From contig NZ_JACYMO010000001.1 of assembly GCF_014838825.1 (NCBI RefSeq), forward strand, positions 1-64,000: a DNA stretch of 64,000 bases. Direction: 5' to 3'. The translations under genes and the position numbers were made by a program. This DNA is from Erwinia persicina. Lineage in GTDB: Bacteria; Pseudomonadota; Gammaproteobacteria; Enterobacterales; Enterobacteriaceae. The notes under the pieces are model-generated. The model made no database searches and was not told the DNA's origin. It saw only the letters and a program-made list of their open reading frames with translations. The stretch's first letter is position 1. Each line of letters opens with the position of its first letter. Shown here in pieces: positions 47,555 through 56,653 of the stretch.

Positions 47555-49108
47555 ATGATGGCTGAATATCAAATCGATCTGCTGCCGGAGCGCGACGCGC
47601 CGTCAGAGGTGGTGATTGAAACGCGCAATGTGTCGCGCCTCTATCCCGGTGTCACCGCACTCGACCAGGTGAACTACCGCGTCTATCGCAACAAGGTCAA
47701 CGTGCTGATCGGGGAGAACGGGGCCGGTAAATCCACCATGATGAAAATGCTGGCCGGGGTGGAAGTACCGTCTTCCGGGCAGATTTTCCTTGAGGGGGAG
47801 GCCGTCTCGCTGCACTCCACACAGCAGGCAGAAAAGCACGGCATCAGCATCATTTTTCAGGAGCTGAACCTGTTCCCGAATATGAACGTGATGGACAACA
47901 TCTTTATCGGTAATGAGTTTTTCCAGCGCGGCCGGATTAATGAGAAATATCAGTACCAGCTGGCGAAAGCCCTGCTGGAACGGCTGGAGCTGGATGTCGA
48001 TCCTTACGCGCCGCTCGGGGAACTGGGCATTGGTCACCAGCAGCTGGTGGAAATTGCGCGTGCGCTGTCAAAAGATACCCGGGTTCTGATTATGGACGAA
48101 CCGACCTCGGCACTCAGCCAGTCGGAAGTGAAAGTACTGTTCAGCGTGATTGCGGCCCTGAAACGGCGTGGCGTCACCATTATCTACATTTCGCACCGTC
48201 TGGAAGAGCTGATGGAGATTGGCGACCACATCACTATTTTTCGCGACGGGAGGTTTATCAGCGAGCGTGAAGTGCGTGATGCCAGCGTGCCGTGGATCAT
48301 CGCGCAGATGGTCGGTGACAAGAAAAAACAGTTTGACTATGCCCCGGCCCGCCAGGGGGCGGTCGTGCTGGAGGTCAGCGGGCTGACCGCGCTGCGCCAG
48401 GACGGCGGCTACAAGCTGAATGACGTCGGCTTCAGCCTGCGCAAGGGCGAGGTGGTGGGTATCTATGGTCTGCTCGGGGCCGGGCGTACCGAGCTGTTCA
48501 AAGGCCTGATCGGCCTGATGGGCTGCGAGCACGGCACGGTTTCGCTGAACGGCGAATGTCTCGACAAACGGGACTTCCAGTACCGGCTGAAAAAAGGCAT
48601 TGCACTGGTGCCTGAAGATCGTAAAGGCGAGGGGATGATCGGCATGATGTCGGTGAAAACCAACATGACGTTAAGCGACCTCAGCCTGCGTGGATTCCGG
48701 CGCGCGCTGGGCCTGCTGCGCCCGCAGCAGGAGAGTGAAAAGGTCAACGATATGGTGCAGCGTCTGGCGATCAAAGTCAGCGATACCGACCTGCCAATCA
48801 CCTCCCTGAGCGGCGGCAATCAACAAAAAGTGGTGCTGGGTAAGGCGCTGATGACCGGACCTGAAGTGGTGCTGCTGGATGAACCGACGCGCGGTATCGA
48901 CGTGGGGGCAAAAACCGACGTATATCAGCTGATCGGCAAAATGGCGCAGGAAGGGTTGGCCGTGATGTTCTCATCGTCAGAGCTGGATGAGGTGATGGCG
49001 CTGGCCGACCGTATTCTGGTGATGGCCGACGGGCGAATTACAGCCGATCTCCTGCGTGCTGATGTCACGCGCGAAACGTTAATCACTGCGTCAACACCGC
49101 ATGAATAA
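47555..49108 (+). CDS. Sugar ABC transporter ATPase (two domains, RbsA-like)
   Basis: The 517-residue protein has two tandem ABC domains. The first has Walker A G-E-N-G-A-G-K-S-T near 50-58 and Walker B L-I-M-D-E-P-T-S. The second has a degenerate Walker A (G-L-L-G-A-G-R-T-E), the signature L-S-G-G-N-Q-Q-K and Walker B V-L-L-D-E-P-T-R-G-I-D. This asymmetry is normal for RbsA/XylG/AraG. It starts 7 bp after the DUF2291 stop; 47558 is an equally possible ATG. Confidence 0.93.
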   Translation: MMAEYQIDLLPERDAPSEVVIETRNVSRLYPGVTALDQVNYRVYRNKVNVLIGENGAGKSTMMKMLAGVEVPSSGQIFLEGEAVSLHSTQQAEKHGISIIFQELNLFPNMNVMDNIFIGNEFFQRGRINEKYQYQLAKALLERLELDVDPYAPLGELGIGHQQLVEIARALSKDTRVLIMDEPTSALSQSEVKVLFSVIAALKRRGVTIIYISHRLEELMEIGDHITIFRDGRFISEREVRDASVPWIIAQMVGDKKKQFDYAPARQGAVVLEVSGLTALRQDGGYKLNDVGFSLRKGEVVGIYGLLGAGRTELFKGLIGLMGCEHGTVSLNGECLDKRDFQYRLKKGIALVPEDRKGEGMIGMMSVKTNMTLSDLSLRGFRRALGLLRPQQESEKVNDMVQRLAIKVSDTDLPITSLSGGNQQKVVLGKALMTGPEVVLLDEPTRGIDVGAKTDVYQLIGKMAQEGLAVMFSSSELDEVMALADRILVMADGRITADLLRADVTRETLITASTPHE

Positions 49109-49128
49109 GCGGGCCTGAGGAAGAAAAA

Positions 49129-50196
49129 ATGAATCAAAAATATCTGCTCTATATGTACCTGCTGAAGGCCCGAACTTTTATTGCTCTGCTGATTGTGGTG
49201 GGCTTTTTCAGCGTGATGGTGCCGAACTTTCTCACTCTGTCTAACCTGCTGATCATGACCCAGCACGTGGCGATCACCGGCCTGCTGGCGATAGGCATGA
49301 CGCTGGTGATCCTCACCGGCGGCATTGACCTGTCGGTGGGGGCGGTCGCCGGGATCTGCGGCATGGTGGCGGGTGCGCTGCTCACCAGCGGCGTACCGAT
49401 CTGGGGCGGGCAGGTGCTGTTTCTCAACGTACCGGAAGTGATCCTCGCGGTGGCGGTGTTTGGCATCCTGCTCGGCTTTATCAACGGCGCGGTGATCACC
49501 CGTCTGGGCGTCGCACCGTTCATCTGTACCCTCGGGATGATGTATATCGCTCGCGGTGCCGCGCTGCTGTTTAACGACGGCAGCACCTACGCCAATCTGG
49601 TCGGTGTGCCGCAGTTAGGCAATACCGGCTTTTCCCTGCTTGGCTCCGGCAGCTTCCTCGGGATCTACTTTCCGATCTGGCTGATGGTGGGCTTCCTGCT
49701 GACCGGGCTGTATATCACCCGTAAAACGCCCCTCGGCCGCTACATTTATGCGGCCGGCGGGAATGAGCCTGCGGCCCGCCTGGCCGGGGTGCCGGTTATC
49801 AAAGTGAAAGTGTTTGTTTACGCTTTCTCAGGGCTCTGTGCTGCTCTGGTCGGACTGGTGGTGGCGTCGCAGCTGCAAACGGCGCATCCGATGACCGGTA
49901 ATATGTTTGAGATGGACGCCATCGGAGCCACGGTACTCGGCGGGACGGCGCTGGCGGGTGGACGTGGCCGCGTCTCCGGCTCGATTATCGGCGCATTCGT
50001 CATCGTCTTCCTGGCTGATGGCATGGTGATGATGGGCGTCAGCGACTTCTGGCAAATGGTGATTAAGGGCCTGGTGATTGTCACCGCCGTGGTCATCGAC
50101 CAGTTCCAGCAAAAACTGCAAAGCAAAGTGGTGCTGATGCGTCGCCATGAAAAAAAGCAGGCGGCCTCGCCGCTCTCTGAGGTCAGCCATGGCTAG
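49129..50196 (+). CDS. Sugar ABC transporter permease (RbsC-like)
   Basis: The 355-residue inner-membrane permease has about nine to ten helices and the family motifs I-L-T-G-G-I-D-L-S-V-G and A-G-G-N-E-P-A-A-R-L-A-G, with G-G-T-A-L-A-G-G-R-G near 275. Together with the preceding binding protein and ATPase it completes a ribose-type importer. Its stop overlaps the kinase start by 8 bp. Confidence 0.93.
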   Translation: MNQKYLLYMYLLKARTFIALLIVVGFFSVMVPNFLTLSNLLIMTQHVAITGLLAIGMTLVILTGGIDLSVGAVAGICGMVAGALLTSGVPIWGGQVLFLNVPEVILAVAVFGILLGFINGAVITRLGVAPFICTLGMMYIARGAALLFNDGSTYANLVGVPQLGNTGFSLLGSGSFLGIYFPIWLMVGFLLTGLYITRKTPLGRYIYAAGGNEPAARLAGVPVIKVKVFVYAFSGLCAALVGLVVASQLQTAHPMTGNMFEMDAIGATVLGGTALAGGRGRVSGSIIGAFVIVFLADGMVMMGVSDFWQMVIKGLVIVTAVVIDQFQQKLQSKVVLMRRHEKKQAASPLSEVSHG

Positions 50197-51727
50197 AGAC
50201 CTGATTGTTGCCCTGGATGAAGGGACCAGCAATGTGAAAGCGGTGGCGCTGGACGCGTGCGGTCAGGTGGTGGCAAAAGCCTCGCGGCCGCTGACCGTCG
50301 CCACACCGCAGCCGGGCTGGGTTGAACAGGATGGGCTTATCCTGCTGAATACGTCGCTGACGGTGCTGCGGGAAGTGCTTAACATCGTCGGGGAACAGCG
50401 CGTGGCGGCGCTGGCGATCAGCAATCAGCGCGAGACCGCCGTCGGCTGGGATCGTCAGAGTGGGCGTCCTGTGGGCCCGGCGATTACCTGGCAGTGCTCC
50501 CGCTCGGGGGCCTTCTGCGAACAGCTCAAGCGTGACCATCAGGAAGAACTTATCCGTTCCGTTACCGGACTGCCGGTGGCACCGCTGTTCTCTGCCTCGA
50601 AAATGCGCTGGCTGCTGGACAATACCCCGGACGGTCATCAGCGGGCGGCCAGGGGTGAGCTCTGTCTGGGGACCATTGACGCATGGCTGCTGTGGAACCT
50701 CACCGGCGGTCAGCAGTTCCGCTGCGATGTCTCCAATGCCGCACGCACTCAGCTTCTGAACCTGCGCAGCGGTGACTGGGATGCGTCGATGCTGGCCCTG
50801 TTTGGCATTCCACGCGCGGCCCTGCCTGAGATTTGCCCTTCCGGCAGCCTGTTTGGCGTCACCCGTGGTCTGACGGGGATTGCGGATGGCCTGCCGGTGA
50901 TGGCGATGGTCGGCGATTCTCACGCCGCGCTTTACGGCCACGGACTGGGCGCGCCGGGCGGAGTCAAAGCCACCTACGGAACGGGGTCATCGGTGATGGC
51001 CCCGCTGGATACGCCGGACACCAGCATCACCTCGCTGGCAACCACGGTGGCCTGGCATGACGGCGAACGGCGGGTATATGGCCTGGAAGGCAATATTCCC
51101 CATACCGGGGATGGCGTAGCGTGGATGGCACAGGCTACCGGGCTGACTGACGGTAAGGGGCAGGTTCTCAGCCGGGCGCTGCACGAACTTCCCGCCAGTG
51201 TTGATTCTACTTTGGGTGTCTGTTTTGTTCCGGCGCTGACCGGTACCGGTGCCCCCTGGTGGGACGACCAGGCGCGCGGTGTGATCTGTGGCCTGAGCCG
51301 GGGCGTGACCCCTGCGCACCTGATCCGCGCCGCGCTGGAGGCCATCGCCTACCAGATTGCCGACGTGATTGAGGCCATGCGCCAGCATCCAGACTTCCGG
51401 CTGGAAACGCTGATGGTAGACGGCGGACCAACGCAAAACCCCTGGCTGATGCAGTTCCAGGCGGACCTGCTGGGCTGCCCGGTGGCGCGCAGCAGCACCC
51501 CGGAGCTGTCGGCGATAGGGGCCGGGCTGCTTGCCCGTCGCACCCTGGGTCAGTTGAACGACGGGCAGCTGCTGGCGCTGATGCCCGAGCACGACCTGTG
51601 GCTGCCGGACCCGCAGCGCCATGACCTCTGCCAGCAGAGCTGGCTGGGCTGGCAGGCGGCAGTGCAACGCACTCTCTGGCAGCCTGTCACCCCCATTCTA
51701 TCTAAAGGAGCAGCAGATGAATCGTGA
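50189..51727 (+). CDS. FGGY-family carbohydrate kinase
   Basis: The 512-residue kinase resembles glycerol kinase: A-L-D-E-G-T-S-N-V-K-A-V near residues 7-18, Q-P-G-W-V-E-Q-D, and T-Y-G-T-G-S-S-V-M and V-D-G-G-P-T-Q-N-P-W-L for ATP binding. It should phosphorylate the ketose formed by the SDRs. The FGGY family covers many sugars, so the substrate remains open. ATG 50189 overlaps the permease; it ends 11 bp into the second SDR gene. Confidence 0.9.
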   Translation: MARDLIVALDEGTSNVKAVALDACGQVVAKASRPLTVATPQPGWVEQDGLILLNTSLTVLREVLNIVGEQRVAALAISNQRETAVGWDRQSGRPVGPAITWQCSRSGAFCEQLKRDHQEELIRSVTGLPVAPLFSASKMRWLLDNTPDGHQRAARGELCLGTIDAWLLWNLTGGQQFRCDVSNAARTQLLNLRSGDWDASMLALFGIPRAALPEICPSGSLFGVTRGLTGIADGLPVMAMVGDSHAALYGHGLGAPGGVKATYGTGSSVMAPLDTPDTSITSLATTVAWHDGERRVYGLEGNIPHTGDGVAWMAQATGLTDGKGQVLSRALHELPASVDSTLGVCFVPALTGTGAPWWDDQARGVICGLSRGVTPAHLIRAALEAIAYQIADVIEAMRQHPDFRLETLMVDGGPTQNPWLMQFQADLLGCPVARSSTPELSAIGAGLLARRTLGQLNDGQLLALMPEHDLWLPDPQRHDLCQQSWLGWQAAVQRTLWQPVTPILSKGAADES

Positions 51728-52514
51728 TTTTAGTGGTAAGACCGTGGTCATTACAGGAGCCTGTCGCGGTATCGGGGCCGGTATCGCCGAACGTTTTGCC
51801 CGCGACGGCGCGAACCTGGTCATGGTGTCCAATGCCGAACGTGTACTGGCCACTGCAGATCGGATAAAGGCAACGTGGGGCAGTGAGATCCTTGCCTTAC
51901 AGGTCGATGTCACCGATGAAGCTCAGGTACAGGCGCTGTACCGTGAGGCGGCGGCGCGGTTTGGCAGCATCGATGTGTCGATCCAGAATGCCGGGGTGAT
52001 CACCATTGATACCTTCGACAAAATGCCGAAAGCCGACTTTGATAAAATTCTGGCGGTGAATACCACCGGCGTCTGGCTGTGCTGCCGTGAAGCGGCAAAA
52101 TATATGGTCAGGCAGCAGTCCGGTAGCCTGATCAACACTTCATCTGGGCAGGGAAGGCAGGGGTTTATCTATACCCCGCACTATGCCGCCAGCAAGATGG
52201 GGGTGATCGGCATTACCCAGAGCCTGTCACAGGAGCTGGCCCCCTGGAACATTACGGTTAACGCCTTCTGTCCCGGGATTATTGAAAGCGAAATGTGGGA
52301 CTACAACGATCGCGTCTGGGGAGAGATCCTCAGCAGCGCGGAGAAAAAATATGGCAAAGGGGAATTGATGGCCGAGTGGGTGCAGGGGATCCCACTGAAA
52401 CGGGCCGGCCAGCCGGAGGATGTCGCCGGGCTGGTGGCGTTTCTCGCCTCCGACGATGCGCGCTATATTACCGGGCAGACGATCAACGTTGACGGCGGGC
52501 TGATTATGTCCTGA
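51717..52514 (+). CDS. Short-chain dehydrogenase/reductase (polyol type), SDR-2
   Basis: The 265-residue SDR has T-G-A-C-R-G-I-G-A-G near residues 13-22, Q-N-A-G-V, the catalytic serine in S-G-Q-G-R-Q and Y-A-A-S-K. It is of the sugar-alcohol dehydrogenase class but only distantly like SDR-1. Two SDRs in one operon suggest two oxidations, or an epimerisation by oxidation and reduction. It overlaps the kinase gene by 11 bp with AAAGGAG before its ATG, and is the last gene of the operon. Confidence 0.88.
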   Translation: MNRDFSGKTVVITGACRGIGAGIAERFARDGANLVMVSNAERVLATADRIKATWGSEILALQVDVTDEAQVQALYREAAARFGSIDVSIQNAGVITIDTFDKMPKADFDKILAVNTTGVWLCCREAAKYMVRQQSGSLINTSSGQGRQGFIYTPHYAASKMGVIGITQSLSQELAPWNITVNAFCPGIIESEMWDYNDRVWGEILSSAEKKYGKGELMAEWVQGIPLKRAGQPEDVAGLVAFLASDDARYITGQTINVDGGLIMS

Positions 52515-52697
52515 TGCGGTCTGCCAGCCGATCCCCGGCCTTTCCGTGCCACTGCCATTTTGCCCGGCTGAAAAGTCATTATACTCGCTCCTGTTGTGCA
52601 TTTTCCGGTGGAAGGTTCGTTTCATCCGCACAACGCAGGCTGACAATTCACGACGGGATCAGCAGGACGATCCCGGTCAACTGACGGGCAGAGCAAA

Positions 52698-53600
52698 ATG
52701 AAATATTTCGTGTTAGTTATCTGGATTTTGACCGTACTGTACGTGCACTTAAGAGGGAAGGTCCGCTACGGATTCTGGCGGCAGCTGGCCGATCACTCGA
52801 CCTTTGTCGCCCCTCTTAATGTCTTTATGTATCTATTTTCCCGCCTTCCCACCACGCCTTTTCTCCCCCCGGAGGTATTTCCCGAGCTGAAGACGCTGCG
52901 CGAAAACTGGCTGACGATTCGCGAGGAGGGGCAGGGCCTGCTCGCGCTGCAAGAGATCAAAGCGTCAGATCGCTATAACGACGCGGGATTTAACTCTTTC
53001 TTTAAAACCGGCTGGACGCGCTTTTATCTGAAATGGTATGACGAGGCGCACCCCTCAGCGGCCGCGCTTTGCCCCCACACCACGGCACTGTTGCGCCGTC
53101 TGCCTTCGGTGAAAGCCGCCATGTTCGCCTCGCTGCCGGACGGCAGCCGCCTGCCGCGCCATCGTGACCCCTATGCCGGGTCGCTACGTTACCACCTGGG
53201 GCTGATCACGCCGAATGATGACCGCTGTTTTATTGAGGTCGATGGCGTGCGCTACAGCTGGCGCGACGGCAAAGAGGTGGTTTTTGATGAAACCTACATT
53301 CACTATGCGGAAAACACCAGCGGGCAGCCCCGGCTGATCCTGTTTTGCGACATCGAACGGCCCATGCTCTGGCGCTGGACCCAGGCGGTTAATCACTGCG
53401 TTGGCCGTCATCTGGTAGGGGCAGCAGCGGCACCCAACGGTGACAGCGACCGCACCGGCGGCATCAACCGCATCTTTAAATACCTCTATGCGGTGCGCAA
53501 GGTGGGGAAACGCCTGAAGGCGTGGAATAAACCCTGCTATTACGCGATTAAATGGCTGCTGTTTGGCGGTATTGCCGTCGCTATCTGGCGTTCACTGTAA
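52698..53600 (+). CDS. lpxO: Lipid A 2-hydroxylase LpxO
   Basis: The 300-residue inner-membrane iron/2-oxoglutarate dioxygenase adds a 2-hydroxyl group to the secondary myristate of lipid A. Membrane segments lie at both ends (1-18 and about 283-298), and the catalytic H-x-D is His155-Asp157 in R-H-R-D-P-Y with the distal His202 in Y-I-H-Y-A-E-N. This modification is known from Salmonella and plant-associated enterobacteria and affects envelope stress tolerance. It is a single-gene unit. Confidence 0.92.
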   Translation: MKYFVLVIWILTVLYVHLRGKVRYGFWRQLADHSTFVAPLNVFMYLFSRLPTTPFLPPEVFPELKTLRENWLTIREEGQGLLALQEIKASDRYNDAGFNSFFKTGWTRFYLKWYDEAHPSAAALCPHTTALLRRLPSVKAAMFASLPDGSRLPRHRDPYAGSLRYHLGLITPNDDRCFIEVDGVRYSWRDGKEVVFDETYIHYAENTSGQPRLILFCDIERPMLWRWTQAVNHCVGRHLVGAAAAPNGDSDRTGGINRIFKYLYAVRKVGKRLKAWNKPCYYAIKWLLFGGIAVAIWRSL

Positions 53601-53731
53601 ACGTCCGGGCTGGCTGCGCTCAGGCAGGCGGCCGGCTTTTCGCCTCACCGGCTTTTTCTGTGCTAAGGTTATCGGTATGATTTTGTGAAGCAACTCACAC
53701 TTACACAGATAATAAAATTGCTTTTGAGGTT

Positions 53732-55174
53732 ATGAACAGATTTCGCCACGGGTTTTTCCCTTCGTCATTCCTGCTGTTTTCCCTGGCCCTCTGCGGCTTG
53801 CCGCTTGCCCCTGCGCTGGCCTTCGATCAGGCGACGCGTGTCCCGGATGCGCCGTTTGATGACCCCACCCGATTCCGTCAGATGCAGCAACAGCTGCCGG
53901 GAATGGGGATCACCGATACCGATAGCGGGCTGGCGGCAAAAATTGCCCAGGCGGCGAAAAGCATCGGTGAAGCGAGCATGAACAACGACAGTGACCGATC
54001 GCTGCGCGAAGAGGCCGGGCAGTGGGCATTTAATCAGTTTCGTGATGCCGCCACCCAGCGTGCCGCCAGCGAGGGGGAGCAGTTGCTCTCCCCCTATGGC
54101 CGGGCCAGCGTGTCGCTGGCGGTCGATGACGAAGGCAGTTTTAACGGCACCTCAGCCCAGCTGTTCACGCCGTGGCAGGACAACTATCAGTATCTGACCT
54201 TTAGCCAGCTTGGCGTCCAGCAGACCGACTATGGCACGGTAGGCAATGCTGGCGTCGGGCAGCGCTGGATCGCCGGAAGCTGGCGGGTGGGTTACAACGC
54301 GTTTGTCGACGACCTGTTCGAATCTCATCAGCAGCGTGGCTCGCTGGGTGCGGAAGCCTGGGGCGAGTACCTGCGTTTTTCTGCCAACTACTACCATCCT
54401 CTGACGGGCTGGCAAAACCGCAACAGCACTTCGCAGATGCGCATGGCGCGGGGGTATGACATCACCACCCAGGGGTATTTACCGTTTTACCGCCAGCTCG
54501 GGGTTAGCCTGAGCTATGAGCAGTATCTGGGCAAGCGGGTCGACCTGTTTAACAGCGGGAATGTGATGTCTAACCCCACGGCCGTGTCGCTGGGGGTGAA
54601 CTATACGCCGGTGCCCCTGTTTACCCTCTCCGCCAGCCATAAAGAGGGGGACAGCGGCGAGTCACAGGATCAGTTTGCTTTAAAAATGAATTACCGCATC
54701 GGCGTCTCCCTCAGGCAGCAGCTTTCGGCCAGCAATGTCGCGGCGGCGAAGTCCCTCAGCGGCAGCCGCTATGATGAAGTGAATCGTAATAATTCACCGG
54801 TAATGGAGTTCCGGCAGCGGAAAACGCTGTCAGTGTTCCTCGCCACCCCTCCGTGGCAGGTACAGCCGGGTGAAACCCTGGCGCTGAAGCTACAGGTGCG
54901 CAACAGCAACCCGATCAGGGCGGTCAGCTGGCAGGGCGATACCCAGGCCCTGAGCCTGACACCGCCGACCGAGAAGGCCAGTGTTCAGGGCTGGAGCATT
55001 ATTGTCCCGGCCTGGGACAGTAGTGAAGGGGCCAGCAATGAGTATCATCTGTCAGTTACGCTGGAAGACAGTCGGCAGCAGCGGGTGACATCTAACTGGA
55101 TCACCCTGAAGCTGGCCCCACCGGTCACGCTACAGCCCGCTGACGTCGGGAGTTTCGACCTGATGGCACCCTGA
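53732..55174 (+). CDS. ychO: YchO-type inverse autotransporter beta-domain protein
   Basis: The 480-residue protein has a signal peptide (about 30 residues, L-A-P-A-L-A-F), a helical linker, and an intimin/invasin-type beta-barrel (about 105-355, with Y-G-R-A-S-V-S-L and W-R-V-G-Y-N-A-F-V-D-D). An immunoglobulin-like domain (about 370-470) follows. It lacks the long passenger of adhesins and matches E. coli YchO, which lies near the nar genes there. Its role is unproven, with links to adhesion and invasion. Confidence 0.88.
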   Translation: MNRFRHGFFPSSFLLFSLALCGLPLAPALAFDQATRVPDAPFDDPTRFRQMQQQLPGMGITDTDSGLAAKIAQAAKSIGEASMNNDSDRSLREEAGQWAFNQFRDAATQRAASEGEQLLSPYGRASVSLAVDDEGSFNGTSAQLFTPWQDNYQYLTFSQLGVQQTDYGTVGNAGVGQRWIAGSWRVGYNAFVDDLFESHQQRGSLGAEAWGEYLRFSANYYHPLTGWQNRNSTSQMRMARGYDITTQGYLPFYRQLGVSLSYEQYLGKRVDLFNSGNVMSNPTAVSLGVNYTPVPLFTLSASHKEGDSGESQDQFALKMNYRIGVSLRQQLSASNVAAAKSLSGSRYDEVNRNNSPVMEFRQRKTLSVFLATPPWQVQPGETLALKLQVRNSNPIRAVSWQGDTQALSLTPPTEKASVQGWSIIVPAWDSSEGASNEYHLSVTLEDSRQQRVTSNWITLKLAPPVTLQPADVGSFDLMAP

Positions 55175-55212
55175 ATTCAGCGGATTGTGCTGACCGCTGA
55201 ATCGGGGGTTTT
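55174..55212 (+). terminator. Intrinsic terminator of ychO
   Basis: ATTCAGCGG and CCGCTGAAT form a nine-pair stem (55175-55183 with 55194-55202) followed after GGGGG by five T residues, at the ychO stop codon. Confidence 0.75.
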
Positions 55213-55237
55213 TGTCAATATGCCGCCCTGAAATAAA

Positions 55238-55253
55238 GGTGATCAAAGTCACA
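55238..55253. promoter_or_regulatory. CRP-like site upstream of the bestrophin-like gene
   Basis: GGTGATCAAAGTCACA matches the CRP consensus at nine of ten half-site positions and is centred about 75 bp before the ATG at 55321. No other control site is visible in this 146-bp gap. Confidence 0.5.
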
Positions 55254-55320
55254 AAATACCGCTTCTCAGGCGCGGGGATTTTCTGCACAATCTGCGGAAA
55301 ATCCCATTCAACTGCACATC

Positions 55321-56226
55321 ATGATCATCCGCCCTGAGAGTCACTGGTTTATCCGCCTGTTCGCCTGGCACGGTTCGGTATTGCCGGGCATCTGGTTCCG
55401 CCTGTCGCTGAATTTACTGATGTCCCTGATCGCCATTTTTTGTCTCGACTGGTACGAAACGCTGGGTATTAAGCTGACCCTGGCGCCGTTCAGCCTGCTG
55501 GGGGTCTCCATCGCGGTGTTCCTCGGGTTCCGTAACAGCGTCTGCTTCGGTCGTTTTATCGAAGCACGTATGTTCTGGGGCAACCTGCTTATCGCCTGCC
55601 GCACGCTGCAGCGCCTTGCGCTGGCCATTTCACCCGCCGATGCGCCGCGCGTCACCTCTCTGTTGCTGGCCTTTTCCTATAGCCTGAAACACCAGCTGCG
55701 CCACAGCGACGCGCGCGAGGATCTTCGCCGCTATCTGGGGGAGGAGGCGGAGGAGGTGTTGAAACGGCGTTCGCCAACCAACTTTATTGAGCTGCAGCTC
55801 TCCCAGTGGCTGGCCGAGCAGCGTCGTCGCGGGAATCTTTCCGACATCCTGTATATGCATATGGACAGCAATATCAATCAGCTCTCTCAGGTGCTGGGCG
55901 GGTGTGAAAGGCTGGCCAGCATGCCGGTACCGTTCGCTTACGGGCTGCTGTTGCACAGAACCGTTTATCTGTTCTGTACGCTGCTGCCTTTTGCCCTGGT
56001 GCCCGATTTGCACTATATGACGCCGCTGGTCTCAGTGTTTATTGCCTATACCTTCCTGTCGCTGGATACGCTGGCGGAAGAGCTGGAGATGCCGTTCGGC
56101 CTGGCGACTAACCACCTGCCGCTGGATGCCATGTGTACCAACATTGAGATCAACCTGCGTGAAATGAATCTGGACGAGGATCTGCCAGACACTCCGCGCC
56201 CGGACAGTCGCTACCGGCTGACCTGA
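55321..56226 (+). CDS. Bestrophin-family channel protein (YneE-like)
   Basis: The 301-residue inner-membrane protein belongs to the bestrophin-like (RFP-TM, UPF0187) family, to which E. coli YneE belongs. Helices lie at about 21-40, 45-65, 205-225 and 232-250. The pattern F-R-N-S-V-C-F-G-R-F-I-E-A-R-M-F-W-G, with the conserved arginines and aromatic residues, is typical. Family members are chloride or cation channels; transport by this one is not shown. Confidence 0.85.
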   Translation: MIIRPESHWFIRLFAWHGSVLPGIWFRLSLNLLMSLIAIFCLDWYETLGIKLTLAPFSLLGVSIAVFLGFRNSVCFGRFIEARMFWGNLLIACRTLQRLALAISPADAPRVTSLLLAFSYSLKHQLRHSDAREDLRRYLGEEAEEVLKRRSPTNFIELQLSQWLAEQRRRGNLSDILYMHMDSNINQLSQVLGGCERLASMPVPFAYGLLLHRTVYLFCTLLPFALVPDLHYMTPLVSVFIAYTFLSLDTLAEELEMPFGLATNHLPLDAMCTNIEINLREMNLDEDLPDTPRPDSRYRLT

Positions 56227-56292
56227 CGGACGGGCTGCTGCCCGGTTATCAGTCCCCCCTTACGCTTCCCTTATTACCGCCACATGCCCGGT

Positions 56293-56326
56293 TCAGGTGC
56301 GCCACCCTGGTGCGCCTGACCTTTTT
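56293..56326 (+). terminator. Intrinsic terminator of the bestrophin-like gene
   Basis: A 12-pair stem with two G-U wobbles (TCAGGTGCGCCA with TGGTGCGCCTGA) around CCC, then CCTTTTT, lies 67 bp after the stop. Confidence 0.75.
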
Positions 56327-56542
56327 CAGGGCGTTAACTGCCTCTTTTTAAAACCAAATTCCGGCTTCGATCACACATTCGATATTTTATTTCGCCACTG
56401 CATAATTCTGCTTTTTATTATGCTGTAAACCCCCGTTGATCAGATTGTTATTCACTTTCTATGCATTAACGATGAATAGCGATCTTGCGTAACTTATTGA
56501 TATACGGTGTTTGGTCCCGGTTTATGCATTTTTTTCTCTGGC

Positions 56543-56558
56543 TGGCACGCGGTGTGCA
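56543..56558 (+). promoter_or_regulatory. Sigma-54-type promoter of astCADBE
   Basis: TGGCACGCGGTGTGCA matches the -24/-12 consensus (GG and GC correctly spaced), with only the first T of TTGCA changed to G. Transcription would begin near 56570, about 85 nt before astC. Nitrogen control by sigma-54 and NtrC is known for the E. coli astC promoter. The rest of 56227-56653 is AT-rich without a clear NtrC or ArgR site. Confidence 0.7.
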
Positions 56559-56653
56559 ATCTACAGTAGAGCTGCAATGAATCATTTCATTAACATTAAT
56601 TAAACTTTTAATTCACCCTGCCTGCGCAGGGTAATGTGAATAACGAGGCCGCC

